From Stutzerimonas stutzeri (GTDB taxonomy: Bacteria; Pseudomonadota; Gammaproteobacteria; Pseudomonadales; Pseudomonadaceae), in the NCBI RefSeq assembly GCF_024448935.1, contig NZ_JAMOIE010000044.1, positions 1-39,830 of the forward strand: a stretch of 39,830 nt of DNA. Reading direction: 5' to 3'. Shown here one piece after another: positions 17,293 to 29,200 of this stretch (positions within the stretch are counted from its first letter, which is position 1; each line of letters starts with the position of its first letter). The position numbers and the translations under genes were made by a program. The notes beneath the pieces are model-generated. The model did not search any database. It was not told the DNA's origin and saw only the letters and a list, made by a program, of their open reading frames with translations.

Positions 17293-19793
17293 TAGAGCGA
17301 ACGCGCCACTTCCACTTTTTCGAACACTTCGATCTTGTCGCCCGCCTTGACGTCGTTGTAACTCTTCACCGCGATACCGCACTCCATGCCGGCACGCACT
17401 TCCGCGACGTCGTCCTTGAAGCGACGCAGGGACTCCAGCTCGCCTTCAAAGATGACTACATCGTCGCGCAGGACGCGAATCGGACGATTGCGGTGCACGG
17501 TGCCTTCGGTGACCATGCAACCCGCCACGGCACCGAACTTCGGCGAACGGAACACATCGCGAACCTCTGCGATGCCCAGGATATTCTCCCGTACGTCGCT
17601 GCCCAGCATGCCGGTCAGGGCCTTTTTGACGTCTTCTATGATGTCGTAGATGACATTGTAGTAACGCAGATCCAGGCCTTCCTGTTCGACGATCTTGCGC
17701 GCACCGGCGTCGGCACGCACGTTGAAGCCAAACAGAACAGCGTTGGATGCCAGCGCCAGGTTGGCGTCGCTCTCGGTGATACCACCGACTCCGCCACCGA
17801 TGACACGGACCTGCACCTCGTCGTTACCCAGGCCGCCAAGCGAACCTTGCAGCGCTTCCAGCGATCCACGAACATCGGCTTTGAGGACGATGTTAAGCGT
17901 CTTCTTCTCTTCCTGGCCCATGTTCTCGAAGATATTTTCCAGCTTGCCGGCATGCGCGCGGGCCAGCTTCACTTCGCGGAACTTGCCCTGACGGAACAAG
18001 GCCACTTCACGCGCCTTCTTCTCGTCGGCCAACACGCTGAGCTCATCACCCGCGTCGGGAGTGCCGTCAAGACCAAGGATCTCGACAGGAATCGACGGAC
18101 CCGCTTCCTTGATTGATTTGCCGTTCTCGTCGAGCATGGCGCGGATACGGCCATAGTTGGAGCCAACCAGCGCCATATCGCCTTGACGCAGCGTACCGTC
18201 CTGAACAAGCACGGTCGCAACGGGGCCACGGCCCTTGTCCAATCGCGATTCGACCACAACGCCACGACCTGGAGCCGACGGGGTAGCGGTGAGCTCGAGG
18301 ATCTCGGCCTGCAGCAGTACCGCCTCAAGCAGGTCGTCGACACCGGTACCCATCTTGGCCGATACCGATACGAACGGCGTGTCACCCCCCCACTCTTCTG
18401 ACGTCACCCCGTGTACAGACAACTCACTGCGGATGCGATCAAGATCGGCGCCCGGCTTGTCGATCTTGTTCACGGCCACCACCAGCGGGACGCCAGCAGC
18501 CTTGGCATGCTGAATGGCCTCGATGGTTTGCGGCATCACACCATCGTCTGCGGCAACCACGAGAATGACGATGTCAGTCGCTTGTGCACCACGCGCACGC
18601 ATGGCTGTAAACGCGGCGTGGCCCGGCGTGTCGAGGAAAGTAACCATTCCACGATCGGTTTCGACGTGATAAGCACCGATGTGCTGAGTGATACCACCCG
18701 CTTCGCCTGCAGCCACCTTGGCGCGACGAATGTAATCAAGCAGCGAGGTCTTGCCGTGGTCGACGTGACCCATGACGGTCACGACTGGCGCACGGGTGAT
18801 GGCCTCACCTTCGAACTTCAGCAGTTCGGCCAGTTGCTCTTCCAAGGCGTTATCACTGACCAGCTTGACCTTGTGGCCCAGCTCTTCGGCGATCAGCTGG
18901 GCAGTTTCCCGGTCCAGCACCTGGTTGATGGTCACCGGGGTGCCCATCTTGAACATGAACTTGATGACTTCCGCCGCCTTGACCGACATCTGCTGCGCCA
19001 AATCGCCGACGGTGATGGTTTCACCGATGGCAACCTCGCGAACGATCGGTCCGCTCGGGCTCTGGAAGCCGTGCGCGTTGCGCTTCTTCAGCTTCGATTT
19101 ACCGCGCCCACCGCGACGGAAACCATCGGCGTCGTCTTCGCCAGTACGTGCAGTACGCGACAGCGGTGCTTTCGCCTTCAGGGAAGGGCGATGCTGGGCC
19201 TGCTTGCGATCCCGACGCTCGTCGTCATCGCTACGAGCCTTATCGGGGCGACGCGGCTCCTCCCTCTTGCGCTCATCGACCGGAGGAGCAACGGGAGCGA
19301 CCGGGGCGGGTTCAGCTGCTACAGCTGCAGCCGGTTCTGCAGGTGCAGTTGCTGGGGTTTCCGCCTTGGCTACTGCCTCGGCCTGACGGCGAGCTTCTTC
19401 TTCGGCCCGTTGCCGTGCTTCTTCAGCAGCCTTCTGACGAGCCGCTTCCTCCACTGCGCGCTGTTCCTCGAGTTCGCGCTGCTTCTCAGCTTCGATCTCG
19501 TCTGGGCTGCGCTTGACGAAGGTCTTCTTCTTGCGCACTTCAACGCTGATGGTCTTGCTGCCAGCCACCTTCAACTTGGTCGTGGTTTTGCGCTGCAAGG
19601 TAATTTTGCGCGGCTCATCCACTTTGGCACCGTGGCTGCTTTTGAGGTGCGCCAACAGGGCCTGCTTTTCGTTATCGGTCACTACTTGCTCGGCGCTGGT
19701 GTGCGACAGTCCTGCCTCACGCATCTGCTGTAGCAGTCGCTCGACCGGTGTGTCGACCACCTGGGCCAGTTCTTTCACCGTGACTTGCGTCAT
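17292..19793 (-). CDS. infB: Translation initiation factor IF-2
   Basis: IF-2 is the GTPase that brings fMet-tRNA to the 30S subunit and promotes subunit joining. The 833-residue protein begins with the conserved IF2N domain ([24 protein letters not shown]). A charged Glu/Arg/Ala-rich linker (about residues 95-235) follows, with a second IF2N region near 260-310. The G domain has GHVDHGKT at residues 342-349, DTPGH and NKID. The C-terminal domains end [23 protein letters not shown]. It follows nusA by 28 bases. Confidence 0.98.
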   Translation of the reverse strand: MTQVTVKELAQVVDTPVERLLQQMREAGLSHTSAEQVVTDNEKQALLAHLKSSHGAKVDEPRKITLQRKTTTKLKVAGSKTISVEVRKKKTFVKRSPDEIEAEKQRELEEQRAVEEAARQKAAEEARQRAEEEARRQAEAVAKAETPATAPAEPAAAVAAEPAPVAPVAPPVDERKREEPRRPDKARSDDDERRDRKQAQHRPSLKAKAPLSRTARTGEDDADGFRRGGRGKSKLKKRNAHGFQSPSGPIVREVAIGETITVGDLAQQMSVKAAEVIKFMFKMGTPVTINQVLDRETAQLIAEELGHKVKLVSDNALEEQLAELLKFEGEAITRAPVVTVMGHVDHGKTSLLDYIRRAKVAAGEAGGITQHIGAYHVETDRGMVTFLDTPGHAAFTAMRARGAQATDIVILVVAADDGVMPQTIEAIQHAKAAGVPLVVAVNKIDKPGADLDRIRSELSVHGVTSEEWGGDTPFVSVSAKMGTGVDDLLEAVLLQAEILELTATPSAPGRGVVVESRLDKGRGPVATVLVQDGTLRQGDMALVGSNYGRIRAMLDENGKSIKEAGPSIPVEILGLDGTPDAGDELSVLADEKKAREVALFRQGKFREVKLARAHAGKLENIFENMGQEEKKTLNIVLKADVRGSLEALQGSLGGLGNDEVQVRVIGGGVGGITESDANLALASNAVLFGFNVRADAGARKIVEQEGLDLRYYNVIYDIIEDVKKALTGMLGSDVRENILGIAEVRDVFRSPKFGAVAGCMVTEGTVHRNRPIRVLRDDVVIFEGELESLRRFKDDVAEVRAGMECGIAVKSYNDVKAGDKIEVFEKVEVARSL

Positions 19794-19821
19794 GCATCTC
19801 TCTCCTCAGGCCGCTAATTAC

Positions 19822-21303
19822 TTACTCGAACCAATGGGCTCGGGCGGCCATGATCAGCTTGCCGGCACGTTCTTGATCTATGCCGTCTATGTCGAGCAGG
19901 TCGTCAATCGACTGCTCGGCCAGGTCTTCGCGGGTGATTACACCCCGCATCGCCAACTCGACCGCCAGTTCCTTGTCCATGCCATCCAGCGCAAGCAAAT
20001 CCTCCGCTGGCTGGGCATCTGCCAGTTTTTCTTCCGTTGCGATCGCTCTGGTCAGCAGGCGATCCTTGGCGCGGGTTCTCAGCTCGTTGACGATATCTTC
20101 GTCGAAGCCTTCGATGCCAAGCATTTCCTCCATTGGGACGTAGGCGATCTCTTCGAGAGAGGTAAAACCTTCCTCGACCAGTAGTTGCGCCAGCTCCTCA
20201 TCGACGTCGAGCTCTTCGATGAAGTTGCGCAAGATGTCGCCGGTTTCTTCTTGCTGCTTGCTCTGGATGTCCGCCTCGGTCATCACGTTCAGCGTCCAGC
20301 CGGTCAGTTGGCTGGCAAGACGGACATTCTGTCCGCCCCGTCCGATTGCCTGAGCCAGATTGTCTTCGCCAACCGCGATATCCATGGCGTGCGCATCTTC
20401 GTCGACGATGATGGCAGCCACTTCAGCCGGGGCCATTGCATTGGTGACGAATTGTGCAGGGTTCTCGTCCCACAGCACGATGTCGACACGCTCGCCGCCA
20501 ATCTCGCCGGAAACGGCCTGAACACGCGAACCGCGCATACCGATACAGGCGCCCTGCGGATCGATCCGCTTGTCTTTCGAGCGTACGGCTATCTTGGCGC
20601 GCGAGCCCGGATCCCTCGAAGCCGCCTTCACCTCGATCAGCCCTTCGGCAATTTCCGGCACTTCGATGCGGAACAGCTCGATGATCATCTGCGGCGCTGT
20701 GCGAGAAAGGATTAGTTGAGGTCCGCGATTCTCGGTGCGAATTTCCTTCAGCAAGGCGCGAACTCGCGCACCGACCCGAAAGGTCTCCCGAGCAATGATG
20801 TCTTCCCGGGCCAGTAACGCTTCCGCGTTATTGCCCAGATCGACGATGACACTGTCACGGGTTACCTTTTTTACCGTACCGGAAATGATCTCGCCCACGC
20901 GATCACGGTAGGCCTCGACCACCTGGGCACGCTCAGCCTCCCGGACCTTCTGCACGATAACCTGCTTGGCTGTCTGAGCGGCGATCCGACCGAACTCGAT
21001 CGACTCGACTTTTTCCTCTAAAACGTCACCCACCTTGGCCCCAGCGTCAATGGCCTGCTTCATATCGACAGTCAACTGATGTGCCGGATCGTCGAAATCC
21101 TCTTCCTCGACCACCGTCCAGCGGCGGAAGGTCTCGTAGCTACCGTTCTGCCGATTGATCTCGACCCGCAGGTCAACCTCGTCCTCGAAGCGCTTTTTGG
21201 TAGCAGTGGCCAAAGCCAGCTCCAATGCCTCGAAGATTACACTGGCCGGTACGCCTTTCTCGTTGGATACCGACTCCACAACCAGCAGTACTTCTTTGCT
21301 CAT
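19822..21303 (-). CDS. nusA: Transcription termination/antitermination factor NusA
   Basis: NusA binds RNA polymerase and modulates pausing, termination and antitermination. The 493-residue protein has the N-terminal RNAP-binding domain. An S1 domain follows ([25 protein letters not shown], about residues 137-165), then two KH domains ([23 protein letters not shown] and [18 protein letters not shown]). Two acidic C-terminal repeats of the proteobacterial type complete it. Enterobacterial NusA represses its own operon through leader terminators; three such hairpins precede rimP here. Confidence 0.98.
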   Translation of the reverse strand: MSKEVLLVVESVSNEKGVPASVIFEALELALATATKKRFEDEVDLRVEINRQNGSYETFRRWTVVEEEDFDDPAHQLTVDMKQAIDAGAKVGDVLEEKVESIEFGRIAAQTAKQVIVQKVREAERAQVVEAYRDRVGEIISGTVKKVTRDSVIVDLGNNAEALLAREDIIARETFRVGARVRALLKEIRTENRGPQLILSRTAPQMIIELFRIEVPEIAEGLIEVKAASRDPGSRAKIAVRSKDKRIDPQGACIGMRGSRVQAVSGEIGGERVDIVLWDENPAQFVTNAMAPAEVAAIIVDEDAHAMDIAVGEDNLAQAIGRGGQNVRLASQLTGWTLNVMTEADIQSKQQEETGDILRNFIEELDVDEELAQLLVEEGFTSLEEIAYVPMEEMLGIEGFDEDIVNELRTRAKDRLLTRAIATEEKLADAQPAEDLLALDGMDKELAVELAMRGVITREDLAEQSIDDLLDIDGIDQERAGKLIMAARAHWFE

Positions 21304-21352
21304 CGTACGCCTCGCCTATCGCAATCCATTGGGGGTCCGCGGGATCCGCGAC

Positions 21353-21811
21353 TCACTCAAAACGGGGAATTATGTTGGCCTTGTCGATCATGTCGATCGG
21401 CAACAGGTATTCGTGATCGTCGACCAGCACCACTACATCCTGCTCCTCGACCCCGCGCAGAAGACCTTGGAAATTGCGCCGACCCTCATAGGACGAACGC
21501 AGCTTGATTTTGACTTGCTCGCCCGCATGGGTCGTGAACTGCTCGAGCGTGAACAGAGGCCGATCCATTCCAGGAGAGGACACTTCAAGGGTGTAATCAG
21601 AGCTGATCGGATCCTCAACGTCGAGCACACCACTCAGTTGACGGCTGACTGTTTCGCAGTCATCGACAAGAATACCGTTGGGATGGTCGATGTAGACCCG
21701 CAACAAGGAATGCCGACCCTGCGACATGAACTCGATGCCCCAACATTGATAGCCGAGCGCCTCGACCACTGGGGCCAACAAGGCCTGCAACTGTTCTAGC
21801 TTGCTCGACAT
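21353..21811 (-). CDS. rimP: Ribosome maturation factor RimP
   Basis: RimP is needed for 30S assembly. The 152-residue protein has the family core [22 protein letters not shown] and [17 protein letters not shown] chose the ATG at 21811 ([20 protein letters not shown]); a longer reading frame upstream would translate the leader with its terminator hairpin. It is the first protein gene after the two tRNAs and precedes nusA by 49 bases. Confidence 0.96.
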   Translation of the reverse strand: MSSKLEQLQALLAPVVEALGYQCWGIEFMSQGRHSLLRVYIDHPNGILVDDCETVSRQLSGVLDVEDPISSDYTLEVSSPGMDRPLFTLEQFTTHAGEQVKIKLRSSYEGRRNFQGLLRGVEEQDVVVLVDDHEYLLPIDMIDKANIIPRFE

Positions 21812-21835
21812 CGAAGTCCCTCGCGCACGCTGTAC

Positions 21836-21861
21836 AAATGAAAAATGGGCGAAACGCCCAT
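21836..21861 (-). terminator. Leader terminator directly ahead of rimP
   Basis: The stem ATGGGCG/CGCCCAT (21845-21851 with 21855-21861) has a three-base loop and, on the minus strand, is followed by TTTTCATTT. It ends about 25 bases before the rimP ATG, so transcripts of rimP-nusA-infB must read through it or be attenuated. Confidence 0.7.
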
Positions 21862-21908
21862 CCATGAACGATCGCCTGTAGATGCCGGCGACCTGGCTTG
21901 AAGCTAAT

Positions 21909-21935
21909 AAAAAGCCCCTCGACAGGGGCTTTTTT
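21909..21935 (-). terminator. Intrinsic terminator after tRNA-fMet
   Basis: The stem AGCCCCT/AGGGGCT (21913-21919 with 21924-21930) is flanked by A and T runs on both sides, so it can work in either direction. It begins six bases after the 3' end of tRNA-fMet. Confidence 0.9.
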
Positions 21936-21941
21936 ATCAAC

Positions 21942-22018
<77 letters not shown>

Positions 22019-22070
22019 TCAAACTGGGCACGAATTATACGACCGCGCCTACACCAGGTCAACCCAAACA

Positions 22071-22100
22071 CTGAAAACAAGAAAGCCCGCATCTGCGGGC
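22071..22100 (-). terminator. Terminator-like hairpin between the two tRNAs
   Basis: GCCCGC (22085-22090) pairs with GCGGGC (22095-22100) around a four-base loop, and on the minus strand a T-rich tract (TTTCTTGTTTT) follows. It lies about ten bases after the 3' end of tRNA-Leu. Confidence 0.6.
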
Positions 22101-22109
22101 CTGCTTGTT

Positions 22110-22195
22110 TGGTACCGAGGAGGGGACTCGAACCCCTACAGCCTATGGCCACTACCACCTCAAGGTAGCGTGTCTACCAATTCCACCACCTCGGC
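22110..22195 (-). tRNA. tRNA-Leu (GAG)
   Basis: This is an 86-nt class II tRNA with a long variable arm and encoded CCA. The anticodon loop TTGAGGT gives anticodon GAG, reading CUC/CUU leucine codons. It starts seven bases after the secG stop, the same secG-leuU order as in enterobacteria. Confidence 0.95.
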
Positions 22196-22202
22196 AAAAA
22201 CC

Positions 22203-22586
22203 TTATTCTTGCCCCTGTAGCTGAGGCACTTCATCTGCAGCAGGCGCGGACGGAGCATTTTCCAGAACCGGCACATCTTCCACCACCGGTTTGCTCGCCG
22301 GCACTTCCAGCACTGCCGGATCCGGCAGGCCTGCGCCCGAGACCTGGTCAGCCTGACGCGTTGCGAAAAACGCCAAGCCCAGGCTTGTAGCGAAAAAAAC
22401 GCAGGCGAGCATAGCAGTAAAACGACTCAGAAAGGTAGAAGAACCTTGGCTTCCGAATACAGTTGCCGAAGCACCCGAACCAAAGGACGCACCCGCGTCA
22501 GCCCCCTTTCCTTGCTGCAGCAACACCAACGCAACCACGCCAATGGCAACCAGCAGATGCACCACAATCACAACAGTCTGCAACAT
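22203..22586 (-). CDS. secG: Protein-export membrane protein SecG
   Basis: SecG is the small auxiliary subunit of the SecYEG translocon. The 127-residue protein has two membrane helices (about residues 2-20 and 52-73) joined by [26 protein letters not shown], the conserved SecG loop. The C-terminal tail is Pro/Val/Glu-rich and longer than in Escherichia coli, as in other pseudomonads. I chose the ATG at 22586 ([12 protein letters not shown]); tpiA ends four bases upstream. Confidence 0.95.
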   Translation of the reverse strand: MLQTVVIVVHLLVAIGVVALVLLQQGKGADAGASFGSGASATVFGSQGSSTFLSRFTAMLACVFFATSLGLAFFATRQADQVSGAGLPDPAVLEVPASKPVVEDVPVLENAPSAPAADEVPQLQGQE

Positions 22587-22590
22587 CTGA

Positions 22591-23346
22591 TCAGTTCCCT
22601 GCGGCACGACAGATCGCACCGAAATCATTCGCTTTCAGAGAGGCGCCACCGATAAGCCCCCCATCGATATCCGGCATGCCAAAAAGCTCAGCAGCATTTT
22701 CCGCCTTTACACTGCCTCCGTACAGGAGCCGCACGCCTTCGGCGACACGTTGATCCTCACGGGACAGCTGCTCTCGGATAGCCGAATGTACTTCCTGAGC
22801 CTGTAGCGGCGTCGCCGTCAGCCCGGTACCTATCGCCCAGACCGGCTCGTACGCCACAACCGCCCTCTCAAAAGCGGAAACCCCGGCATCAGCCAAAATG
22901 CAACCCAGCTGACGCTCAACCACTTCAAGCGTCTGCCCGGCTTGGCGCTGCTCCAGCGTCTCGCCCAGACACAGCACCGGCGTCATGCCGCACGCCAATG
23001 CTGCTGCAAACTTTTTGCTTACCACCTCGTCACTTTCACCCAAAATCAGGCGTCGCTCGGAGTGACCAACCAACACCCAACTGGAACCCGCGTCAGCCAG
23101 CTGAGAGGCGGACTCCTCGCCCGTCAGCGCACCAAAGCCAGCATCCACCGCACAGTCCTGAGCACCTACGGCAATTGCCGTGCCTTCCAGGCCGACCACA
23201 ACCTGCACCAAATGTACAGTCGTCGGAAACACCACCACCTCGACCCTTTCAGGCATGCCCTGTTGGCGAAGCGCCTCGATCAGCTCTGCGACGCTGGCGC
23301 GGGTACCGTTCATTTTCCAGTTACCAGCTACCAGTGGGCGACGCAT
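22591..23346 (-). CDS. tpiA: Triosephosphate isomerase
   Basis: TpiA interconverts dihydroxyacetone phosphate and glyceraldehyde-3-phosphate. The 251-residue protein has GNWKMNG with the catalytic lysine near residue 12, LVGHSERR with the catalytic histidine near residue 95, and [11 protein letters not shown] with the catalytic glutamate near residue 167. [13 protein letters not shown] closes the active site. It lies between glmM and secG, the usual place in Pseudomonas. Confidence 0.98.
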   Translation of the reverse strand: MRRPLVAGNWKMNGTRASVAELIEALRQQGMPERVEVVVFPTTVHLVQVVVGLEGTAIAVGAQDCAVDAGFGALTGEESASQLADAGSSWVLVGHSERRLILGESDEVVSKKFAAALACGMTPVLCLGETLEQRQAGQTLEVVERQLGCILADAGVSAFERAVVAYEPVWAIGTGLTATPLQAQEVHSAIREQLSREDQRVAEGVRLLYGGSVKAENAAELFGMPDIDGGLIGGASLKANDFGAICRAAGN

Positions 23347-23412
23347 GCTTTACCTCGTCGGTCAAAGTGGGCGCAGATGGTACTCAACGAAAACACCTCT
23401 GGCAAGCAGCAA

Positions 23413-24750
23413 TCATGCACAAACTTGCGTTACAGCGTTCGCCAGTTCCTCAGCGTAACAGCGAACCTGACTTTCATCATCGCCTTCGACCATCACCCGC
23501 ACCAAAGGCTCGGTCCCGGACTTACGCAACAGCACGCGCCCCCGCCCTGCCATCCGCTCGGTAACACTGTCACAGACTGCCTGAACCTGGGGATGTGCAA
23601 TCGGGTCCAGATCACCGCGGAACCGAACATTTATCAACACCTGGGGGCATTTATTCCAAGCCAGACGCTCCTGTGCCAGGCTGCGCCCGCGACGTTTCAA
23701 AGCGAGCACAACCTGGAGCGCGGCGATAATGGCATCACCCGTGGTGGCATGCTGCGCGCAGACAATGTGACCTGAGTTTTCGCCACCGAGCGCCCAGTCG
23801 CGCTCGAGCATTTCCGCCATCACATAACGATCCCCGACTTTGGCGCGAACGAAGGGAATATCACGCGCCTTGAGCGCCAGCTCCAAACCGAGGTTGCTCA
23901 TCAATGTCCCGACAACGCCTCCTACCAGGCAGTCGCGGTCCTGCAGGTCGGTGGCGATGATGTAAAGCAGCTCATCACCATCTACTTGAACCCCGGTATG
24001 ATCGACCATCATCACGCGGTCGCCGTCGCCATCGAAGGCGATACCAAGGTCTGCACCCTGCTCGGTCACCGCCCTCTGTAGCTGGGCCACGTGAGTGGAC
24101 CCCACATCAGCGTTGATATTCAACCCATCTGGCTGAGCAGCGATAACCACCACTTCGGCGCCAAGTTCCCGGAAGACACTGGGCGCCACCTTATAAGTCG
24201 CTCCGTGAGCGCAATCGAGCACGATCTTCATACCACTGAAATCCGTACTGGTCGGCACGCTGCTTTTACAGAATTCGATATAGCGCCCCGCTGCATCGTT
24301 TATTCGTGAAGCTTTACCGAGCTGCACCGAATCCACCACCGTCATCGGCGTGTCGAGCAGCTCCTCGATCATCAGCTCAACTTCATCAGGCAGTTTCGTT
24401 CCGCACCCGGAGAAGAACTTGATTCCATTATCGTGATGAGGGTTATGCGAGGCACTGATTACGATGCCGGCGTCGGCATGGAAGGTGCGCGTCAGATACG
24501 CAACTGCCGGGGTAGGCATGGGCCCTAGCAGCAGTACATCGGCGCCTGCGGCAGACAGTCCAGCCTGCAGCGCAGATTCGAACATGTATCCGGATATCCG
24601 CGTGTCTTTGCCGATCAGAATGCGACATTTCCCGTGCTTACGAAATGCCATACCCGCCGCCCAACCAAGCCTCAGCATAAATTCCGGCGTGATCGGAAAT
24701 TGCCCGACATGACCCCGAATGCCATCGGTGCCGAAGTACTTTCTACCCAT
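23413..24750 (-). CDS. glmM: Phosphoglucosamine mutase
   Basis: GlmM converts glucosamine-6-phosphate to glucosamine-1-phosphate for peptidoglycan and lipopolysaccharide. The 445-residue protein begins [16 protein letters not shown] and has the phosphoserine motif [12 protein letters not shown] with the catalytic serine at residue 101. The metal-binding loop is [12 protein letters not shown] and the sugar-phosphate loop [16 protein letters not shown] chose the ATG at 24750; the few upstream in-frame codons are not conserved in character. Confidence 0.97.
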   Translation of the reverse strand: MGRKYFGTDGIRGHVGQFPITPEFMLRLGWAAGMAFRKHGKCRILIGKDTRISGYMFESALQAGLSAAGADVLLLGPMPTPAVAYLTRTFHADAGIVISASHNPHHDNGIKFFSGCGTKLPDEVELMIEELLDTPMTVVDSVQLGKASRINDAAGRYIEFCKSSVPTSTDFSGMKIVLDCAHGATYKVAPSVFRELGAEVVVIAAQPDGLNINADVGSTHVAQLQRAVTEQGADLGIAFDGDGDRVMMVDHTGVQVDGDELLYIIATDLQDRDCLVGGVVGTLMSNLGLELALKARDIPFVRAKVGDRYVMAEMLERDWALGGENSGHIVCAQHATTGDAIIAALQVVLALKRRGRSLAQERLAWNKCPQVLINVRFRGDLDPIAHPQVQAVCDSVTERMAGRGRVLLRKSGTEPLVRVMVEGDDESQVRCYAEELANAVTQVCA

Positions 24751-24760
24751 AAATTGATCC

Positions 24761-25612
24761 CTATTCTGCCGCTTGCACTGCCGCAATCATTCGAACCACA
24801 TCAACCGTTTCAGCCACATCATGCACCCGGAGGATGCCCGCACCCTTCACAACGGCCAGCGTTGCAAGCGCCAAACTTCCATATAGACGGTGCGCCACGT
24901 CGCGCTGCAAGACCTGGCCGACCATACTCTTGCGGGAAACGCCAACAAGCAACGGCCGCCCCAACACATGGAGCCGTTCCAGCTTGTTGAACAGATGCAG
25001 ATTGTGGGAGAGGGTCTTGGCGAAGCCGAACCCCGGATCGAGCACAATCCGGTCGTCAGGGATGCCGGCAGCCACGCAAAGCTCCATGCGCCCACGCAAG
25101 AAGCTCACGACCTCGCTGGTGACATCGTCATAGCGAGGATCGTTCTGCATATCGCCAGGCTCACCCCGCATATGCATCAGGCACACTGGTAGCCCGCTGT
25201 CTGCCGCCGCATCCAGGGCCCCGTCACGAGACAGCGAACGGACATCATTGATTAAACCCGCACCCAGTCTGGCCGTCTCGCGAATCACGGCAGGTGTCGA
25301 AGTGTCCACCGAAATAATCACGTCAAGCTCGCGAGCAATCGCCTCCACCACAGGCGCAACACGCTCAAGCTCTTCGATTGGCGAAACAATGCCCGCACCC
25401 GGGCGAGTCGACTCCCCACCTACGTCGACCAACGTCGCCCCCGCTGCCACCATCGAGGCGGCGTGCCGCAGCGCAGCATCGATACCCGCATGCTGACCGC
25501 CATCGGAGAACGAATCGGGTGTGACGTTCAGAATACCCATGACATGCGGGCGCGACAAATCAAGAACCCGGCTGCCACAGGACAGCCGGGTTGAGTACGG
25601 CTTTTCGCTCAT
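24761..25612 (-). CDS. folP: Dihydropteroate synthase
   Basis: FolP joins p-aminobenzoate to the pterin pyrophosphate made by FolK, and is the sulfonamide target. The 283-residue protein has the signatures [15 protein letters not shown] (about residue 25) and [13 protein letters not shown] (about residue 60). [14 protein letters not shown] and VSRKSM follow. It sits between ftsH and glmM with very short gaps (10 and 16 bases), so it is within the operon. Confidence 0.97.
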   Translation of the reverse strand: MSEKPYSTRLSCGSRVLDLSRPHVMGILNVTPDSFSDGGQHAGIDAALRHAASMVAAGATLVDVGGESTRPGAGIVSPIEELERVAPVVEAIARELDVIISVDTSTPAVIRETARLGAGLINDVRSLSRDGALDAAADSGLPVCLMHMRGEPGDMQNDPRYDDVTSEVVSFLRGRMELCVAAGIPDDRIVLDPGFGFAKTLSHNLHLFNKLERLHVLGRPLLVGVSRKSMVGQVLQRDVAHRLYGSLALATLAVVKGAGILRVHDVAETVDVVRMIAAVQAAE

Positions 25613-25628
25613 CTAACGCAGCCCCAGC

Positions 25629-27539
25629 TTAGTGCTCGCCAGCTGGACCACCAATCGGTGTCTGTGGGCGGCCGCCTTCAGGCTGAATGGGCGTTCCGGT
25701 TGGACCGGAGCCGTCCTGCCAGTCACGCGGCTCCCGCGGAATCCGACCAGCCATGATGTCATCAATCTGATCAGCGTCGATGGTCTCGTACTTCATCAGC
25801 GTCTCAGCCATCACATCAAGCTTGTCACGGTTGTCGGCGAGGATCTGCCTGGCCGTGCCGTAACACTGATCGATGATGCTGCGCACTTCCAGATCGATCA
25901 GCTTCGCAGTGTCACCGGACACATTGGTGTGCTGGCTACCCGCACTGCGACCCAGGAAAACTTCACCCTCTTCCTCCGCATACATCAGCGGGCCCAACTT
26001 TTCGGACAAGCCCCACTTGGTAACCATGTTACGAGCCAGCTGGGTAGCGCGCATGATGTCATTGGACGCGCCGGTCGTAACACCTTCAAAGCCGAGCGTC
26101 ATTTCCTCTGCGATCCGCCCCCCGAACAGCGAACAGATCTGACTGATCAAGGCGCGCTTGGAAAGGCTGTAGCGATCTTCCTCCGGCAGGAACATCGTCA
26201 CTCCCAATGCTCTGCCGCGGGGAATGATCGATACCTTATAGACCGGATCGTGCTCCGGAACGACGCGCCCAACGATGGCATGACCCGCCTCGTGGTAAGC
26301 CGTATTGAGCCGTTCCTTCTCGGACATGACCATCGACTTGCGCTCAGCGCCCATCATGATCTTGTCCTTGGCCAGCTCGAACTCTTTCATTTCAACCACA
26401 CGCTTGCCGGCGCGCGCAGCAAACAACGATGCCTCGTTGACCAGATTGGCCAGGTCGGCGCCTGAAAATCCGGGTGTTCCACGCGCAATCAAAGCCGGCT
26501 CGACACTGTCGCCAAGCGGAACCTTGCGCATGTGAACTTTGAGGATCTGTTCGCGACCACGAATATCGGGCAGCCCAACAACCACCTGACGGTCGAAACG
26601 GCCGGGGCGAAGCAGGGCTGGGTCGAGGACATCCGGCCGGTTGGTGGCAGCGATGACGATGATGCCGTCATTCGCCTCGAAACCGTCCATTTCGACCAGC
26701 AACTGGTTCAATGTCTGCTCCCGTTCATCGTGACCGCCGCCGAGACCTGCGCCACGATGGCGCCCCACGGCGTCAATCTCGTCGATGAAAATGATGCACG
26801 GCGCGTGCTTCTTGGCTTGCTCGAACATGTCGCGCACACGGCTGGCACCCACACCGACGAACATTTCAACGAAATCGGAACCGGAGATCGTAAAGAATGG
26901 AACCTTGGCCTCACCTGCAACCGCTTTAGCCAACAGCGTCTTACCCGTACCCGGTGAACCGACCATCAGCACACCGCGTGGAATACGCCCCCCAAGCCGT
27001 TGAAACTTGCCTGGATCACGCAGGAATTCGACCAGCTCGGTAACTTCTTCCTTGGCCTCGTCACAACCCGCGACATCAGCAAACGTCGTCTTGACCTGGT
27101 CTTCCGACAGCAGCCGAGCCTTGCTCTTGCCAAAGCTCATCGGGCCGCCCTTGCCGCCAGCACCGCCTTGCATCTGACGCATGAAAAACATGAAGACCGC
27201 AATGATCACCAGAATCGGGAAGCTCGCCACCAACAGCTGCGTCCAGATGCTCTGCTGCTCAGGCTGCTTGCCTTCGATCACCACATCGTTGTTGATGAGG
27301 TCACCGATCAAACCATTGTCCTGAATCGCCGGACGGATCGTTTTAAAGGTCTCGCCGTCACTGCGCTTTCCGGTAATGACGAAACCGTCAACAGTCACGC
27401 GCTCGACCTGGCCTTCTTTGACCTGCTCGATGAAATCCGAATAGTTGAGCGTCTGCGGCTCGGTAGGGCTGGAAAAGTTGTTCATCACCGTCACCAGGAC
27501 AGCGGCAATGATCAACCACAAAACCAGGTTTTTTGCCAT
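25629..27539 (-). CDS. ftsH: ATP-dependent zinc metalloprotease FtsH
   Basis: FtsH is the membrane-bound AAA+ protease that degrades unassembled membrane proteins, and sigma-32 and LpxC in enterobacteria. The 636-residue protein has two membrane helices (about residues 5-23 and 100-120). The AAA domain has Walker A GSPGTGKT (194-201), Walker [10 protein letters not shown] and the second region of homology [19 protein letters not shown]. The zinc site HEAGH is at 416-420. Walker A has Ser where GPPGTGKT is common, which the consensus tolerates. I chose the ATG at 27539 (MAKNLVLWL), which matches family N-termini. Confidence 0.97.
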   Translation of the reverse strand: MAKNLVLWLIIAAVLVTVMNNFSSPTEPQTLNYSDFIEQVKEGQVERVTVDGFVITGKRSDGETFKTIRPAIQDNGLIGDLINNDVVIEGKQPEQQSIWTQLLVASFPILVIIAVFMFFMRQMQGGAGGKGGPMSFGKSKARLLSEDQVKTTFADVAGCDEAKEEVTELVEFLRDPGKFQRLGGRIPRGVLMVGSPGTGKTLLAKAVAGEAKVPFFTISGSDFVEMFVGVGASRVRDMFEQAKKHAPCIIFIDEIDAVGRHRGAGLGGGHDEREQTLNQLLVEMDGFEANDGIIVIAATNRPDVLDPALLRPGRFDRQVVVGLPDIRGREQILKVHMRKVPLGDSVEPALIARGTPGFSGADLANLVNEASLFAARAGKRVVEMKEFELAKDKIMMGAERKSMVMSEKERLNTAYHEAGHAIVGRVVPEHDPVYKVSIIPRGRALGVTMFLPEEDRYSLSKRALISQICSLFGGRIAEEMTLGFEGVTTGASNDIMRATQLARNMVTKWGLSEKLGPLMYAEEEGEVFLGRSAGSQHTNVSGDTAKLIDLEVRSIIDQCYGTARQILADNRDKLDVMAETLMKYETIDADQIDDIMAGRIPREPRDWQDGSGPTGTPIQPEGGRPQTPIGGPAGEH

Positions 27540-27724
27540 GTCGTTCAATTCACTACCCTCTAGAGCAGGCGTGTTGTCGGAAGCCTGCATGACGGCCGAT
27601 GGTTCGTTCTCGGCCTAACTTACTACACAACGTAGCTGAACAGGCAGCTCGGTCTGTAACCCGATATGAACCATGCCCGTATTTCACGGGTGGCATGTGC
27701 CAGAATAATTCCAGTCCCACGCGG

Positions 27725-28375
27725 TTAAGACCGCAGCGCCTGCATCTTGTTGCCATCACCCCGATAACCGCGCGCCAGCAAATACTGTTCCCGCGAGCGG
27801 TCCCTCGAGGACAAGGGTTTGCGCATCTGTAGCTTGTCGAAATTCTGTCTGACATCCTTCAGATAGGCGTCGAAACCATCCCCCTGAAAGATCTTGATCA
27901 GAAAATCGCCACCTGGGCGCAACACCCGCATGGCCAGATCCAGCGCGAGCTCGCAAAGAAACATCGCGCGCGCCTGGTCGGCCACCTTCACTCCACTCAT
28001 ATTGGGGGCCATATCGGAAATCACAAGGTCTACTTGGGTTTCACCGATGGCCTGAAGGATCTCGGCGAACACTTCGTCCTCAGTAAAATCGCCAAGCACG
28101 AAGGTGACGTCGGCGATGCTGTCCATGGGCAGAATGTCGGAAGCGATCAGCCGCCCACGATCGCCGATCACTCGGCTGGTGACCTGCGACCAGCCTCCCG
28201 GCGCCGCGCCGAGATCGACGACGGTCATGCCTGGCCGCAGGATACGATCCTTTTCCTGAATCTCGAGCAGCTTGTAGCTGGCCCGGGACCGATAGCCATC
28301 ACGCTGCGCCATCTTTACATAGGGATCGTCGAAATGTTCTTTCAGCCAACGCGGGCTGGTCTTGGAGCGTGCCAA
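27725..28375 (-). CDS. rlmE: 23S rRNA 2'-O-ribose U2552 methyltransferase
   Basis: RlmE (FtsJ/RrmJ) methylates U2552 in the A loop of 23S rRNA. The 216-residue protein has [14 protein letters not shown], the SAM motif [14 protein letters not shown] (about residue 51), [11 protein letters not shown] with the catalytic aspartate, and [14 protein letters not shown] with the second catalytic lysine. It is the first gene of the ftsH cluster and is divergent from yhbY. The 185-base gap to ftsH contains a small hairpin but no promoter I would trust. Confidence 0.96.
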   Translation of the reverse strand: MARSKTSPRWLKEHFDDPYVKMAQRDGYRSRASYKLLEIQEKDRILRPGMTVVDLGAAPGGWSQVTSRVIGDRGRLIASDILPMDSIADVTFVLGDFTEDEVFAEILQAIGETQVDLVISDMAPNMSGVKVADQARAMFLCELALDLAMRVLRPGGDFLIKIFQGDGFDAYLKDVRQNFDKLQMRKPLSSRDRSREQYLLARGYRGDGNKMQALRS

Positions 28376-28456
28376 GCTGTTACCTCATCTGTGCGGCTCA
28401 GAGCGTGTCAGTTACACTAGCCGGGTTTTCCAGGGTTCTGACGCAAGGGTCGAATT

Positions 28457-28768
28457 ATGCCGCTCACTAACGAGCAGAAGAAACAGTACAAATCCATCGG
28501 CCATCACCTGAAGCCTGTATTGATCGTCTCGGAGAACGGCCTGACCGATGGCGTTCAGGCTGAACTGGAGCGTGCCTTGAGCGATCACGAACTGATCAAG
28601 GTACAGCTGCGAATCAGCGAACGCGACGATCGGCGTGCCGTGACCGAAGAGCTCTGCAAAATCGGTGGCTGCGAATTGGTCCAGTCCATCGGCAAGATGG
28701 CGCTGATTTACCGCAAGAACCCCAAGGTGAACAAGCAACTGTCCAACGTGCATCGCTTTCAGGGCTGA
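28457..28768 (+). CDS. yhbY: Ribosome assembly RNA-binding protein YhbY
   Basis: This protein of 103 residues has the CRM fold (CRS1/YhbY family) and binds precursors of the 50S subunit. Landmarks are LTNEQKKQYKSIGHHLKPVLIVSENGLTDG and QSIGKMALIYRK near the end. It is divergent from rlmE across 81 bases, an arrangement also found in Escherichia coli. Confidence 0.95.
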   Translation: MPLTNEQKKQYKSIGHHLKPVLIVSENGLTDGVQAELERALSDHELIKVQLRISERDDRRAVTEELCKIGGCELVQSIGKMALIYRKNPKVNKQLSNVHRFQG

Positions 28769-28794
28769 GCCATTCTTCGGCCGCCGTACTCCTG

Positions 28795-29193
28795 CTAGCG
28801 CTCCCGTCCGGGAGCGACTTGCAGCACCAGGATCAACCCGCACAACCCCATCGCCAGATAACTGAACATCAACCAGTACGGTGATTCGATAACGCCGGCG
28901 CGCGCCGCAAAATGGCTCCCCGCAAGCAGCAGTACAGCGAGCAACACCTGCCCTCGCAGATCACGCCAAAGACTGCGAAGTCCAAAGAGCTGGACCAGCA
29001 CCAGCGCTTGCAGCAGCACACAGAACGCAGCGAAGCCCACCAGCAAGGGTTGCAGGCTGCCCGCAATCTCCTCGATGAGCAGCGGCGCCAGGCCAATCTT
29101 GGCCAGCGCCGGCAGCATTACGAACTGCAGAAGCCATAGCCCGCCGACCCAGAATGTCTGAGCCAGCAGCCAGCTGATCGCGCCGGCGCGCAT
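28795..29193 (-). CDS. DUF4149 membrane protein
   Basis: This protein of 132 residues has four predicted membrane helices (about residues 5-25, 45-65, 75-95 and 105-125). The beginning MRAGAISWLLAQTFWVGGLWLLQFVMLPAL fits the DUF4149 family of small inner-membrane proteins of unknown function that lies next to greA/yhbY in Pseudomonas. I chose the ATG at 29193, because the longer frame overlaps the end of greA. It is last in the carA-carB-greA transcription unit. Confidence 0.8.
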   Translation of the reverse strand: MRAGAISWLLAQTFWVGGLWLLQFVMLPALAKIGLAPLLIEEIAGSLQPLLVGFAAFCVLLQALVLVQLFGLRSLWRDLRGQVLLAVLLLAGSHFAARAGVIESPYWLMFSYLAMGLCGLILVLQVAPGRER

Positions 29194-29200
29194 TGGCCGG

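Noticed and set aside
28799..28816. Terminator for yhbY
   Set aside because: A 7-bp stem is present, but it lies within the end of the DUF4149 gene and has no T run on either strand.
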